This document shows, piece after piece, positions 40,255-48,199 of a DNA stretch of 62,030 bases. Below the pieces are notes generated by a model. The model was not told the origin of the DNA. It made no database searches and worked only from the letters and a program-made list of their open reading frames with translations. Positions within the stretch are counted from its first letter, which is position 1; the number at the start of each line of letters is the position of its first letter. The translations under genes and the position numbers were made by a program. This DNA is from a virus, in IMG/VR virus record IMGVR_UViG_3300046167_000632, positions 1 to 62,030 of that record; one strand, 5' to 3'.

Positions 40255-41976
40255 TTATTCCCAAGGCATTTTATCAGCTGATACATCTAAAGGTTCATGA
40301 GGTAGAAAACAACCTGATCTTGGTTCCCATTTAAAATGTGCTTCAGCTCCGTTCTCACCGAGGTTTTGAAACTTTATTTTAAGCACCTTAGCTTTAACTG
40401 TTTTGTTCTCATAATCTCTATGTACTAACAAACCGTGATAAGATGCATCGTACCATTCACCACCACCTTTAATGTTATACATTGTAGGCTCTTCAATCTT
40501 ACCATCTTTGTCTTTGTACATTTTAGTTGGATGCGCTACGATAAATACAAGTACATCAAACTTCTTAGCAAATGTTTCTATCTTAGTGAGATACTCCATT
40601 GTATAACGGTTAACATCCTCTGTCTTACAGTCTACGTCTCTAACTTTATTAAACGGATCAATAACTAGGCATTTAATACCTTTACGTTTAACTAGCTCAG
40701 CAGCTTTTTTAAGCACTGACTCTAGGGTATAACGTTCCATATCAATGTGAAAGTAATTACTATTACAATGATCTGCTATTTGATTCCATTTATCTCCACC
40801 GATATCTTCTTTAGTTGGCATACCTTGCCAAGTCTTACGCATTAATTTATGAGCGTGTAGATATGTCGGTACATTCTCTGGAGATGCGAAAGCTGTTTTC
40901 CAACCGTAGTTTGCGTTATAGCCAACAACCATTTGATCCACAAAATCCGACTTCCCTGAAGAAGGTATTCCAGTGACAGTAATAAATTGACCAGTATACG
41001 TAGAAAATATATCGTCAAAGTTCTGTAAACCAATTTGGAAGCCAGGCTTAAAACCATTACGAACAAAGTCAGTGACTTCATCCTCGATATCTCTGAACGT
41101 AGTAACGTTTTCAAGAGGTACGGGCCTCGCGCCAGTGATTCTTTCTGTAAGTTTTTCTTTGCCATATTTTTGTAAGTATTCATTTGCGTCTTTACAGTCT
41201 TCAAATGTTGATAGAAAACAAACCTCAGATCCTAGCCTTCTAATTAACTCTGTCTGCAATGCTTGTCCAGCTTCGTCAGAGTCTACAGCTAATATAATCT
41301 TTTCTTTATCTTCAAAGTAATCAATACAACTATCTAAGTAGTCTAAGTTGTTAGAGTTAAGTGTAGCACCATTTGGAACTGATATAGCGTTTGTGATACC
41401 TGCTTCATGCAGCGCTAACACGTCCATCTCGCCCTCTACTATAACACAATATTCATAGCCTACAATACTATCTATATTATAAAAGACTTTCTCAGCCCCT
41501 TTATATAATTTAAAGTTCTTTCTTCCATCTCGGTATTTAACGTTTGTTAACTCACCGCCCATAAAATAATTGAACTTTATAACATTCTCGGTTTTACCGG
41601 TCTGTGGCATCCACTCAGGACCCTCACTGATTTGTAAATCAATAAGAGTCTGAGCTGATATACCTCTTGCTTCAAACCATCCTATAACCTTATCACTTAC
41701 AAACTCAGGTTTTTCTGGATTTGTTTTGACTTCAGGTTTTATATATACTTTCTCAGCTTTACCTTTACGCTGATAGGTGTGTAATTGAAATGATTTGTTA
41801 CAGTTGTGACAAGTACCGAGACCCCGTTCCCAATCATAAGAAGCACATTTTGCTTTTTGATTTTTGGGTTTCCTATTGTGAGAGCATAAAGGGCATGTAC
41901 CCTGTTTTTTACCCTCTTCTAGGCCATGCTGATTGAAATTTTCAATAGCAAATCCATTGATCTCTGTTGTCTGCAT
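40255..41976 (-). CDS. Bifunctional primase-helicase (T7 gp4 type)
   Basis: Domains in order: a zinc-binding primase domain (Cys28, Cys31, Cys56, Cys59), a TOPRIM core with Glu181 in VEGEMDVLALHEAG and Asp232/Asp234 in AVDSDEAG, and a RecA-like DnaB helicase with Walker A GIPSSGKS (336-343) and Walker B CLVIDPFNKV. Makes RNA primers and unwinds DNA at the fork. Length 573 matches T7 gp4. No phage DNA polymerase accompanies it here, so it presumably serves a host polymerase. SSB and recombination genes lie upstream in the same unit. Confidence 0.92.
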   Translation of the reverse strand: MQTTEINGFAIENFNQHGLEEGKKQGTCPLCSHNRKPKNQKAKCASYDWERGLGTCHNCNKSFQLHTYQRKGKAEKVYIKPEVKTNPEKPEFVSDKVIGWFEARGISAQTLIDLQISEGPEWMPQTGKTENVIKFNYFMGGELTNVKYRDGRKNFKLYKGAEKVFYNIDSIVGYEYCVIVEGEMDVLALHEAGITNAISVPNGATLNSNNLDYLDSCIDYFEDKEKIILAVDSDEAGQALQTELIRRLGSEVCFLSTFEDCKDANEYLQKYGKEKLTERITGARPVPLENVTTFRDIEDEVTDFVRNGFKPGFQIGLQNFDDIFSTYTGQFITVTGIPSSGKSDFVDQMVVGYNANYGWKTAFASPENVPTYLHAHKLMRKTWQGMPTKEDIGGDKWNQIADHCNSNYFHIDMERYTLESVLKKAAELVKRKGIKCLVIDPFNKVRDVDCKTEDVNRYTMEYLTKIETFAKKFDVLVFIVAHPTKMYKDKDGKIEEPTMYNIKGGGEWYDASYHGLLVHRDYENKTVKAKVLKIKFQNLGENGAEAHFKWEPRSGCFLPHEPLDVSADKMPWE

Positions 41977-41993
41977 TTAATTTAATTTAATTG

Positions 41994-42101
41994 TTAATCT
42001 CCATCTCTACAATGAGGACATATGTCGCAGAATTCAAATTCTTCTATGTCCATTCCAGCATGACAAATCTGACACGCTGTCTCTCCGTTATTTCTATACA
42101 T
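41994..42101 (-). CDS. Zinc-ribbon mini-protein, 35 aa
   Basis: Two Cys pairs, ACQICHAG and FCDICPHC, form a convincing zinc-binding ribbon in only 35 residues. It starts at the stop of the SSB gene (TAATG overlap) and ends 18 bases before the primase-helicase start. Possibly a DNA-binding accessory of the replication complex; inferred from position. Confidence 0.6.
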   Translation of the reverse strand: MYRNNGETACQICHAGMDIEEFEFCDICPHCRDGD

Positions 42102-42412
42102 TAGAACGGTAAATCATCTTCTTGAGCAGTTAACTGTGGAGCCGCTTGTTGCGGTTGACCATCTCTAGGCGCTGCAGCAACATTGTCACCATTAGTCCAT
42201 ACAACTTTTACATTACCTAAATAAACCTTTGGAGCTTTAGCCTCACGTTCTTCCTTAGACTGTTCTACTACTACAGGTCCTTGGTTACCGTAGTTATCAA
42301 CTTCATCGTTGATTGTTATTGTAATTGGTAAATAGTTACCTTTTTTACCCTTGTAGATCTTGTCTTTAGGTATTTCATTTAAGTTGATGTTTGCTTTAAT
42401 AATACTTGCCAT
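42101..42412 (-). CDS. ssb: Single-stranded DNA-binding protein
   Basis: A 103-residue beta-rich protein with a Gln/Ala/Pro-rich linker (about 78-95) and the acidic hydrophobic tip EDDLPF. That tail is the hallmark of SSB proteins, which use it to recruit replication and repair partners. Set between exonuclease and primase-helicase genes. The OB core is short and diverged, so the call rests on tail and context. Confidence 0.8.
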   Translation of the reverse strand: MASIIKANINLNEIPKDKIYKGKKGNYLPITITINDEVDNYGNQGPVVVEQSKEEREAKAPKVYLGNVKVVWTNGDNVAAAPRDGQPQQAAPQLTAQEDDLPF

Positions 42413-42424
42413 AATTTCCTTTTG

Positions 42425-43165
42425 TTATAAAGTCTTGTTAATAAAAAATTGTTGTGGATCGAAATCCGGTGTTTCGTAGAACAGTTTGTACTGATCTACA
42501 GCTCTTTGTACTTTATCTAAACCGCTTTCATAGAAAGCATCTGAACAGTCGAATATTCCTATTTGATGTGTGTTCTTATCTATAGCTATAAACACTAAGT
42601 CATAGCCGAACAGTCTTCGATAAATGTACGCTTGACTGTCGTAGTTATAACGAAAAGCTGAGCTTCTGAATTTTGATATATCACTTGTTGTTTTAAGATC
42701 AATAACTAATTTCTCATCGTGGTTAACGATATCTGCTTTACCTTTCCACCATAACCCTTCAATCTGTTTAACTCCAGGTTGTTCATACTCGACATTAATA
42801 CCATTGATTAGATCCATACAAACTTTGTTCTGTTTCATTGTATCAATTAGTAATTCTGTCTTGTCTACCTCGTGTTGTAGTAGACACATTTCACCGCCTG
42901 AAATCTCCTTATAAGCCTTTGTATTTCTTGTCGTAGATTCCACTATTTTAAAATTCTTTAGTTTATCTGGCTCTAATATAGCCGTGTGGAAATAACCACC
43001 AACTAAGAAATTAATATTAGTACCTTGACGTTGGTTAAGGGCTAAAGGGTTTTTTAACAATGTAGATATATCAGAATTACTTCTAAACTGTTGACCAAAC
43101 TCTCCATAGTAATGCTCATCTATTTTAAGCTTTTCTAATATATCTTTTCTTGTTAAATCATCCAT
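42425..43165 (-). CDS. RecE-like 5'-3' exonuclease (PD-(D/E)xK; DUF3799 type)
   Basis: The active-site region reads GKADIVNHDEKLVIDLKTTSD (split: GKADI and IDLKTT), with Asp of the GKAD strand and the D-x-K of DLK, about residues 141-160. The N-terminal LLKNPLALNQR and HTAILEP helices fit the family. Paired with an ERF single-strand annealing protein, it would resect dsDNA ends to make tails for recombination and concatemer formation. Two bases separate it from the ERF gene. Confidence 0.82.
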   Translation of the reverse strand: MDDLTRKDILEKLKIDEHYYGEFGQQFRSNSDISTLLKNPLALNQRQGTNINFLVGGYFHTAILEPDKLKNFKIVESTTRNTKAYKEISGGEMCLLQHEVDKTELLIDTMKQNKVCMDLINGINVEYEQPGVKQIEGLWWKGKADIVNHDEKLVIDLKTTSDISKFRSSAFRYNYDSQAYIYRRLFGYDLVFIAIDKNTHQIGIFDCSDAFYESGLDKVQRAVDQYKLFYETPDFDPQQFFINKTL

Positions 43166-43166
43166 A

Positions 43167-43718
43167 TTATAAAGTTGTTAATTTAGTTTCTATCTCTTTA
43201 GAGATACTGTATTTAGCTTTTATAGCTGATAACTTACCTCCTTTTTTAATAAACTCCACTGCTTTTGGATAAGCTGGATCTTTTTCTGAGGTTAACGTGT
43301 TTTTAGCTTTCGGTGCTTTACCGTGAGTGTTCGTTGCATCACTGTCCGCAGTGTCGTCAATCAAGAATAGATTACCTAACGCGTATTTTTTTGCGTACGA
43401 GGATGCACTACCAAATTGCTGAGGTACATTCATACCTTTTTGATTTAAGTCTACGCCAACTATAGCAGTAGCGTGTATAGCATTATCACCGTCACTAATT
43501 GTAGCGGTTGACTGCATCATTGGTAATGGATCAACACTGATAATTTCTTCATTGATTCTTACACTAACTCCTAACTCTAACAGAAAGGGTTTTATTGCTT
43601 CTAGGATGTCTTCGGCTGATCTGAAGTTGTACTTGCCGAATGAATTAAACCTACTTTTCTTCGATTTAAATCTTGTCTGGACTGACGCCAGTTTGTCATT
43701 TAAGGTATTTAATTTCAT
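43167..43718 (-). CDS. erf: ERF-family single-strand annealing protein
   Basis: The ERF core is recognisable: GKYNFRSAEDILEAIKP near the N-terminus and QQFGSASSYAKKYALGNLFL (about residues 101-120) followed by DDTADSDA. ERF proteins form rings that anneal complementary DNA strands. The C-terminal Lys-rich arm (about 130-183) is typical. A 63-bp AT-rich gap upstream (43719-43781) probably holds a promoter for this leftward replication unit. Confidence 0.88.
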   Translation of the reverse strand: MKLNTLNDKLASVQTRFKSKKSRFNSFGKYNFRSAEDILEAIKPFLLELGVSVRINEEIISVDPLPMMQSTATISDGDNAIHATAIVGVDLNQKGMNVPQQFGSASSYAKKYALGNLFLIDDTADSDATNTHGKAPKAKNTLTSEKDPAYPKAVEFIKKGGKLSAIKAKYSISKEIETKLTTL

Positions 43719-43781
43719 ATTAGTCTATACATATATAATTACATATTAATTTTAAGTTTTACATAAATTTTTTCACTTAAC
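43719..43781 (-). promoter_or_regulatory. AT-rich intergenic region, candidate promoter for the recombination/replication unit
   Basis: This is a rare non-coding gap in the leftward genes and includes a TATGTAATTATATATG stretch 15 to 30 bases before the ERF start. It does not carry the repeated TGGATAAT motif of the early island, so a different sigma factor could act here. Promoter activity is inferred. Confidence 0.35.
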
Positions 43782-44561
43782 TTACAGGAAGTCAATCACT
43801 TGCGAGCTATCTACATTGGCTATTAACTTGTCTATTGCAGCCTTTTTTATCTCAGATATTCGCACATAATTACTAACTCCAGTTATATTCAACTTAACAG
43901 CTATTTCTTTAGCTGAGTGCTTGTCACAGTCCATACCGTAACTCAGTCTTACTACTTCATACTCAGCATTGCTTAAGTATTGTTTCATTATACCCATAAG
44001 ATATGCATTCATTAAATCTATATTGTAAGATTCAGATTCATCCGCAACATCATAACTCATTTCAACATCGTCGTTCTTATAAGTATTACTTTTACTTGTA
44101 TGCTTATTATCTAATGAAGCAAACATACTAGTTATAAATATTTTACTTAAGTCTTCGTTGTCGGGATTTTTACGTATCTCGTTTAGTTTATGCTCTGGTA
44201 TTCTCATACCGCCTTTGTTTATATCTATTCTTCTACGTATTGCACCTTTAATTCTCTTACTTAAAAATGATTTTAAAGTTTTTTCAACATCAGGTGATTC
44301 ATCTATAACTAACCAATCTATTTTATTTACAGCCTTGATTAATGCTTCGTTACCTATTTGTATTAAGTCATTAATACTTAGTATTCCAGAGGCTTGATCG
44401 CTGGTTGAAAACTTTCTAGCTAAATTTTCTACTAAAGGCATAAACTTTATTATAAGTTCGTCTTTAGTGTATTCATCCCAGAACTTACCTTCAAGATTAG
44501 CTATAGATGTTTTAACATCTGTTTTATATCTTATATAATTCTGTACATTATATTTCTTCAT
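43782..44561 (-). CDS. Phage-encoded sigma-70-family factor
   Basis: Region 2-like sequence: LIIKFMPLVENLARKFS then ILSINDLIQIGNEALIKAVNKID (about residues 36-82; core binding and -10 recognition). A region 3-like KGGMRIPEHKL follows, and a C-terminal region 4-like helix-turn-helix: LSNAEYEVVRLSYG then SAKEIAVKLNITGVSNYVRI (about 200-240). At 259 residues it is a group 3/4-like factor. No phage RNA polymerase is seen, so it would redirect host polymerase, probably to late promoters. Its targets cannot be read off with certainty. Confidence 0.85.
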   Translation of the reverse strand: MKKYNVQNYIRYKTDVKTSIANLEGKFWDEYTKDELIIKFMPLVENLARKFSTSDQASGILSINDLIQIGNEALIKAVNKIDWLVIDESPDVEKTLKSFLSKRIKGAIRRRIDINKGGMRIPEHKLNEIRKNPDNEDLSKIFITSMFASLDNKHTSKSNTYKNDDVEMSYDVADESESYNIDLMNAYLMGIMKQYLSNAEYEVVRLSYGMDCDKHSAKEIAVKLNITGVSNYVRISEIKKAAIDKLIANVDSSQVIDFL

Positions 44562-44658
44562 ATTGATCTATTTTTTCAAAAGCTTTAGCCATTAAATTAT
44601 CGTTAGCGTAATGTATATTACCTATCTTAGCCATCCACTCGTTAAAGTCTTGTCTCAT
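44548..44658 (-). CDS. Small hypothetical protein, 36 aa
   Basis: MRQDFNEWMAKIGNIHYAND at the start, helical and slightly acidic. It overlaps the upstream HTH gene by four bases and the sigma-factor start by 14 bases, fitting a coupled reading chain. Function unknown; it could modulate the sigma factor. Confidence 0.5.
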   Translation of the reverse strand: MRQDFNEWMAKIGNIHYANDNLMAKAFEKIDQYEEI

Positions 44659-45275
44659 AATTGTTGGTTTAATAATTCTTTTTCTTTCTTCAATGTATTG
44701 TTCATGTTTCTGTATATAGTTCTAGTTGAGCAATCAAGCAAACCAGCTAGACCGCTTATAGTTATTTTCTTGCCAAACTCGTTAATATCTAACATACATT
44801 GGTAAATTGCTTCACTATCTACATTACTAGTTTTACCTATTAACTTACCGACTATACTTAGTTTCTCACTGACAGTCAGCATGTTATGATCTTTAAATAT
44901 AACTTTACGTAATTTATTTCTAGGTGGTTCATCAAGATCACTCATTAATACATCATATACTATTTTTTCATAGTGCCAAGAGCTAATATCAAAGGTAACA
45001 AATCCATTTTTTTTATCACATATAACTTTAGCCATGTTATCAAACTGATCTTGATTCATAGTGGTATTTAAATACCATAAAACATACAAATGCCATTTAA
45101 GACTTTTGTAAGAGGTTATCTTAGCGTTGGTGTTAAATAATGTGTAGCATTCATAAGTACCATTTTCAAAGAACATATACTTTTCAGTTTCTATAGTAGG
45201 TATATCGCTTATAGGGTCTTGTCTATATACGATGCCTCTGTTTACTAAATATTTTATGTTTCTTGTATATGACAT
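44655..45275 (-). CDS. HTH DNA-binding protein, putative autoregulator or replication initiator (206 aa)
   Basis: The C-terminal part has a helix-turn-helix: ITISGLAGLLDCSTRTIYRN (about residues 171-190), followed by a charged helix. The N-terminal 150 residues are a distinct alpha/beta domain. The start codon lies inside the left arm of an inverted repeat (45270-45311) that recurs at 54199-54241 and 55617-55658, so this protein is the obvious candidate to bind all three. Repression of its own gene plus action on the divergent region around 55.6 kb would make it a switch or an origin-binding protein. Inference, but well placed. Confidence 0.7.
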   Translation of the reverse strand: MSYTRNIKYLVNRGIVYRQDPISDIPTIETEKYMFFENGTYECYTLFNTNAKITSYKSLKWHLYVLWYLNTTMNQDQFDNMAKVICDKKNGFVTFDISSWHYEKIVYDVLMSDLDEPPRNKLRKVIFKDHNMLTVSEKLSIVGKLIGKTSNVDSEAIYQCMLDINEFGKKITISGLAGLLDCSTRTIYRNMNNTLKKEKELLNQQL

Positions 45276-45311
45276 TAGCCCCTTACTATATAATCTTATG
45301 GGCTGTTGTCA
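45270..45311. promoter_or_regulatory. Inverted-repeat operator, copy 1
   Basis: TGACATTAGCC (45270-45280) and GGCTGTTGTCA (45301-45311) are imperfect inverted arms with a 20-base spacer. The spacer read leftward contains TATATAGTAAGG, closely matching copy 3. The left arm contains the ATG of the HTH gene, suggesting a leaderless, autoregulated transcript. Confidence 0.7.
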
Positions 45312-45366
45312 CAGTACCCTTTTTCTTAGTTTTATTTTTTTTAAGATTTTCAATCTTATCCTTCAT
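45286..45366 (-). CDS. Possible basic peptide, 26 aa
   Basis: MKDKIENLKKNKTKKKGTVT and a short tail form a Lys-rich peptide that ends inside the operator region. Composition is simple and the coding call weak; it may just be A-rich spacer. Confidence 0.25.
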   Translation of the reverse strand: MKDKIENLKKNKTKKKGTVTTAHKII

Positions 45367-45370
45367 GCCT

Positions 45371-45868
45371 CTAAAGTTGGTTGTCAAGTTGTGTACGTAT
45401 AATTTTCTGCTCATCTTTATTTTTTATTTTGTGTTTTTCATTTTCATAATAGTTCCAGTATGCTGATATACTATCGTCTTGCACCTTGTATTCTTCTGGC
45501 ATACATTGAGGAGGTTCTGTAAAAGTACCCACCGGCATACCTAGAGGTAATTGTTTTAAAACTTCTTTGCATTTCTTAATTGTTAAATGTGTTTTGTTAT
45601 ATCTTTTAGTATATTCTTCTCCTAATGCTAGCATGTGTTTATACAACCACATATACTGTTTAGCATTTTGCCTACACCATATAGTCGATGGATGATTATA
45701 ATGCGCTTTCTTATACGGAACTTCTACCATAGGGTAATTTAGTTCCGCATAATGATGATGCGCAGTACAAAGCATCTGAGCTGATTCTAAGATCATCTTA
45801 ACTACATGCTTATTGTATTGTATTCTAGCAGCTTTAACTGGATCTCTGTGTAAATAAAATATATTCAT
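45371..45868 (-). CDS. Conserved phage protein, possible pyrimidine-dimer glycosylase-like fold (165 aa)
   Basis: The N-terminus MNIFYLHRDPVKAARIQYNK followed by HVVKMILESAQMLCTAHHHY is a pattern I know from a widespread phage family of about 160-200 residues. It resembles, distantly, the T4 endonuclease V-type excision proteins. Further conserved-looking parts are NHPSTIWCRQN and AYWNYYENEK. If related, it would start repair of UV-damaged phage DNA, useful in surface seawater. Biochemical role unproven. Confidence 0.6.
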   Translation of the reverse strand: MNIFYLHRDPVKAARIQYNKHVVKMILESAQMLCTAHHHYAELNYPMVEVPYKKAHYNHPSTIWCRQNAKQYMWLYKHMLALGEEYTKRYNKTHLTIKKCKEVLKQLPLGMPVGTFTEPPQCMPEEYKVQDDSISAYWNYYENEKHKIKNKDEQKIIRTQLDNQL

Positions 45869-45870
45869 AA

Positions 45871-45957
45871 TTACTCGTAATGTTTATCTAATAAAATCAT
45901 AGCTACTTCCTTGCTTATCATGTTTTCGTTATATAATTTCCATATTAACTTACTCAT
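45871..45957 (-). CDS. Micro-protein, 28 aa
   Basis: MSKLIWKLYNENMISKEVAM and a short charged tail. It overlaps the ligase gene end by eight bases upstream and stops three bases before the next start. Plausible but short. Confidence 0.35.
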   Translation of the reverse strand: MSKLIWKLYNENMISKEVAMILLDKHYE

Positions 45958-46777
45958 AATTTCTAATTGTTTTGAAGAACGGATGCCTGTAGCTATTAGC
46001 CTTAGTACGTTCGAAGTAAGTAAAGGTAGCACGCTGACCTATGTAGTCATTAATGTTAATGAGTATGTCTGCTAAATCCTTGTAGTTGTAGCCTTTGCCT
46101 GGTGGACAACCAAACCGTACACCTTCGTCATCTAGCATTATAAACTTACCAAGCGTGCCTTGTCGCTTACCTTTACCTTCTACGTAGTCTACAATAGTAG
46201 CTTCAGTGTCGTGAAAGTCTTTGAACTTTTGTAAGTTATAAGAACGTTTTTGTTCATATCTTTTATTCAGTCTAAGTATAGAGCCTTCATAGCCCTGAGC
46301 CAAGTGTACATTATGTAACATCTTAGCTTCATCATAACTACTGACTAATGTATTTTTAATAAGAGTTAATGAAGCAGCTATAGGTAGATTTGTAGTCAGC
46401 CAATTAAATCTTTGTTCATACACAGGACCTTCCGCAATAGTATCATAAACATGATACTGTACAAGGTGTTGTGCATTTCTCATATCGTCTTCAGTTGGAG
46501 TTTGTTTTCTAACTAAAGATATAATTTTCTCAAAGTCATTGCTCAACGCGTGGTTGTAAAGCTCACCGTCTAGTACAGTGAACGGATGTTTAGAAAAGAA
46601 GTCTTGTAGATCATAAGTTATATGTCTTACATTTTTGAACTCCTTACCTGTACGTGAGTAAGCACCGTCTTTGGTAAATATACAACGCACGCCATCTAGC
46701 TTAGGTTGTAAGAAAACTTTCTCGGACCAGTCGACAGGTTTCTTGTCTACTTTGTATGCGAGCATAGGTTTTATCAT
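45950..46777 (-). CDS. ATP-dependent DNA ligase
   Basis: Motif I FLQPKLDGVRCIF gives the AMP-accepting Lys26 and the conserved Asp-Gly-x-Arg. Motif III-IV regions are visible as TVLDGELYNH and QGYEGSILRL, and motif V as NLQKFKDF. A C-terminal OB domain (about 190-275) follows. At 275 residues it is a compact phage ligase that seals nicks during replication and recombination. It overlaps the upstream coiled-coil gene by four bases. Confidence 0.92.
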   Translation of the reverse strand: MIKPMLAYKVDKKPVDWSEKVFLQPKLDGVRCIFTKDGAYSRTGKEFKNVRHITYDLQDFFSKHPFTVLDGELYNHALSNDFEKIISLVRKQTPTEDDMRNAQHLVQYHVYDTIAEGPVYEQRFNWLTTNLPIAASLTLIKNTLVSSYDEAKMLHNVHLAQGYEGSILRLNKRYEQKRSYNLQKFKDFHDTEATIVDYVEGKGKRQGTLGKFIMLDDEGVRFGCPPGKGYNYKDLADILININDYIGQRATFTYFERTKANSYRHPFFKTIRNYE

Positions 46778-47028
46778 AATTCTTTTATTTTATTTTCTAA
46801 GTATTTTATTTTTCCATGTATAAGAGCAGCTTTAGCATAATCTTCTTGTTCTTCAGCTCTCTTTAATTCTCCCTTCCAATGGTATATCTCTTCAAGCACT
46901 AGTTCCTTTGTCTCTTGCTCGACACTAACATTAAATTGCTGATCCCATTCGTCTTGCTTTTTTTGTAAAGCAGTTAGAATAATATCAGCAACTTTGTTAG
47001 CTAGAATATCTAACTCTTTGTCTGTCAT
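46774..47028 (-). CDS. Coiled-coil protein with UVR-like C-terminal helix pair, 84 aa
   Basis: The C-terminal EEQEDYAKAALIHGKIKYLE (about residues 59-78) resembles the UVR motif of UvrB/UvrC, a helical hairpin for protein contacts. The N-terminus is helical and acidic. Its gene is coupled to ligase by overlap, so it could tether ligase or a repair factor; inferred. Confidence 0.55.
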   Translation of the reverse strand: MTDKELDILANKVADIILTALQKKQDEWDQQFNVSVEQETKELVLEEIYHWKGELKRAEEQEDYAKAALIHGKIKYLENKIKEL

Positions 47029-47262
47029 TTAGTTAGCGTAGTTAAACTTGTAAACTGGTAAAATATATTTGTTAATAAATTTACCTTTAGACTGTGAAGA
47101 TCTTAAACCTTCAAAGACATGATTCGGTACGCCTTCGTAATTATAGCGACCGCCATTGTTAAACGTAAGAGTAAGTCTGTAGTTATCGTACTTGTAACTT
47201 GCTCTGTCAATTGCTGTAGAGTTAACATCTACAGTCTGCATTGGTAATACTAATCTGTTCAT
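47029..47262 (-). CDS. KTSC-domain protein, 77 aa
   Basis: The pattern V-N-S-T-A-I, LTLTFNNGGRYNYEGVPNHV and SSQSKGKFINKYI fits the KTSC domain, a small fold often found alone in phages or fused to RNA/DNA enzymes. A promoter-like repeat (47295-47326) lies 32 bases upstream of its start, so it leads the ligase group transcript. Function of the domain is not established. Confidence 0.75.
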   Translation of the reverse strand: MNRLVLPMQTVDVNSTAIDRASYKYDNYRLTLTFNNGGRYNYEGVPNHVFEGLRSSQSKGKFINKYILPVYKFNYAN

Positions 47263-47294
47263 AAGTGTTTAATTTAATTGTTAATATTTAGTTT

Positions 47295-47326
47295 ATTATC
47301 CATTAGTGAATAAATTTTGTTTGTAA
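47295..47326 (-). promoter_or_regulatory. Early promoter-like repeat, copy 1
   Basis: On the minus strand TTACAAACAAAA, 12 bases, TGGATAAT. Lies between 47328-47933 and 47029-47262; leader to the ATG about 32 bases, A-rich. Confidence 0.6.
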
Positions 47327-47327
47327 A

Positions 47328-47933
47328 TTAATGAAATACTAATCCTACTTTTACAGTGTTGTTAAACCATCTTGTAGCATGTAGGTCAATAGAAGACGCA
47401 TCAGTATAGCCAGCGCTATTAAGGTCATCGTTACTTTTAAATATTTTGGTATGCCTGTGTTTTCTTTCATCTATTAAATGTTTTTGTTTCCCTGAGTCAG
47501 AGAAGATTATATCATAATTATCTGGTAATGAGGTTTTTAACATCATATCAATCATATTAGTGTAACTGTAAAACCGTACGTTAGGATTGCTATTAGCAAT
47601 GTCGATCCACTTTTTTAGATATGCGCGAGAGTAATAATCGCCGCTATCATGGACTCTGACGTAATCAGGTTTCTTCTTACGTATTTCAGCGTTCATAGCA
47701 TCAACAAACATGTCAGTTTTGCTGAGTTGATAACGCTTTTCAAACGCAGGTTTTACGTTACTCCAGATGTAGGCTCCTTTCTTGGCATAACAGAATTTAA
47801 CACAACTGTCAGCCATGGGGCACGTCAGTTTCCCGCTAGCAGATTTGTAGGCAGGAATACCGAAGTTAAAGACCCGAAGCCCGAGTTCTTTTGATGTCTT
47901 TTTTAATTTAGTATTTTGAGTCAGTAAGTTCAT
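47328..47933 (-). CDS. GP88-family protein, 201 aa
   Basis: Matches the pattern of the phage gene-88 family: NTKLKKTSKELGLRVFNFGI, KLTCPMADSCVKFCYAKKGAY (Cys-rich core, about residues 36-54), and VRVHDSGDYYS. Four Cys in the core suggest metal binding or an iron-sulfur site. The family is common in phages of diverse hosts but its biochemical role is unknown. It ends five bases before promoter repeat copy 1 begins. Confidence 0.75.
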   Translation of the reverse strand: MNLLTQNTKLKKTSKELGLRVFNFGIPAYKSASGKLTCPMADSCVKFCYAKKGAYIWSNVKPAFEKRYQLSKTDMFVDAMNAEIRKKKPDYVRVHDSGDYYSRAYLKKWIDIANSNPNVRFYSYTNMIDMMLKTSLPDNYDIIFSDSGKQKHLIDERKHRHTKIFKSNDDLNSAGYTDASSIDLHATRWFNNTVKVGLVFH

Positions 47934-47935
47934 AG

Positions 47936-48199
47936 TTAATCTAGTAATACCATATATGCTTCAACGTTATTCTTGCGAAACCAAGATAATGCTTTATGAA
48001 ACTCGTTAATTTGTTTTTCAGTAACTGTTTTAGGTGCTACCTCCATTACATATTGACTACCCATTATGAAGTCATACATTGATAGCTCGACAGCACTAAG
48101 CTCGTAGCTATCTCCACTGAAAGGGTTTGTTACTAATTCACCTTTGTCGTAAATCATACCTTTAAACCACTTAGGTACTGTTTGTTCTTTAGTTTTCAT
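47936..48199 (-). CDS. Hypothetical protein, 87 aa
   Basis: Contains KWFKGMIYDKGELVTNPFSG and SAVELSMYDFIMGS in the first half, then a helical ending. It overlaps the next upstream gene by 11 bases. Similar short proteins with a YDKGE...NPFSG stretch occur in phages, but no function is known. Confidence 0.65.
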   Translation of the reverse strand: MKTKEQTVPKWFKGMIYDKGELVTNPFSGDSYELSAVELSMYDFIMGSQYVMEVAPKTVTEKQINEFHKALSWFRKNNVEAYMVLLD

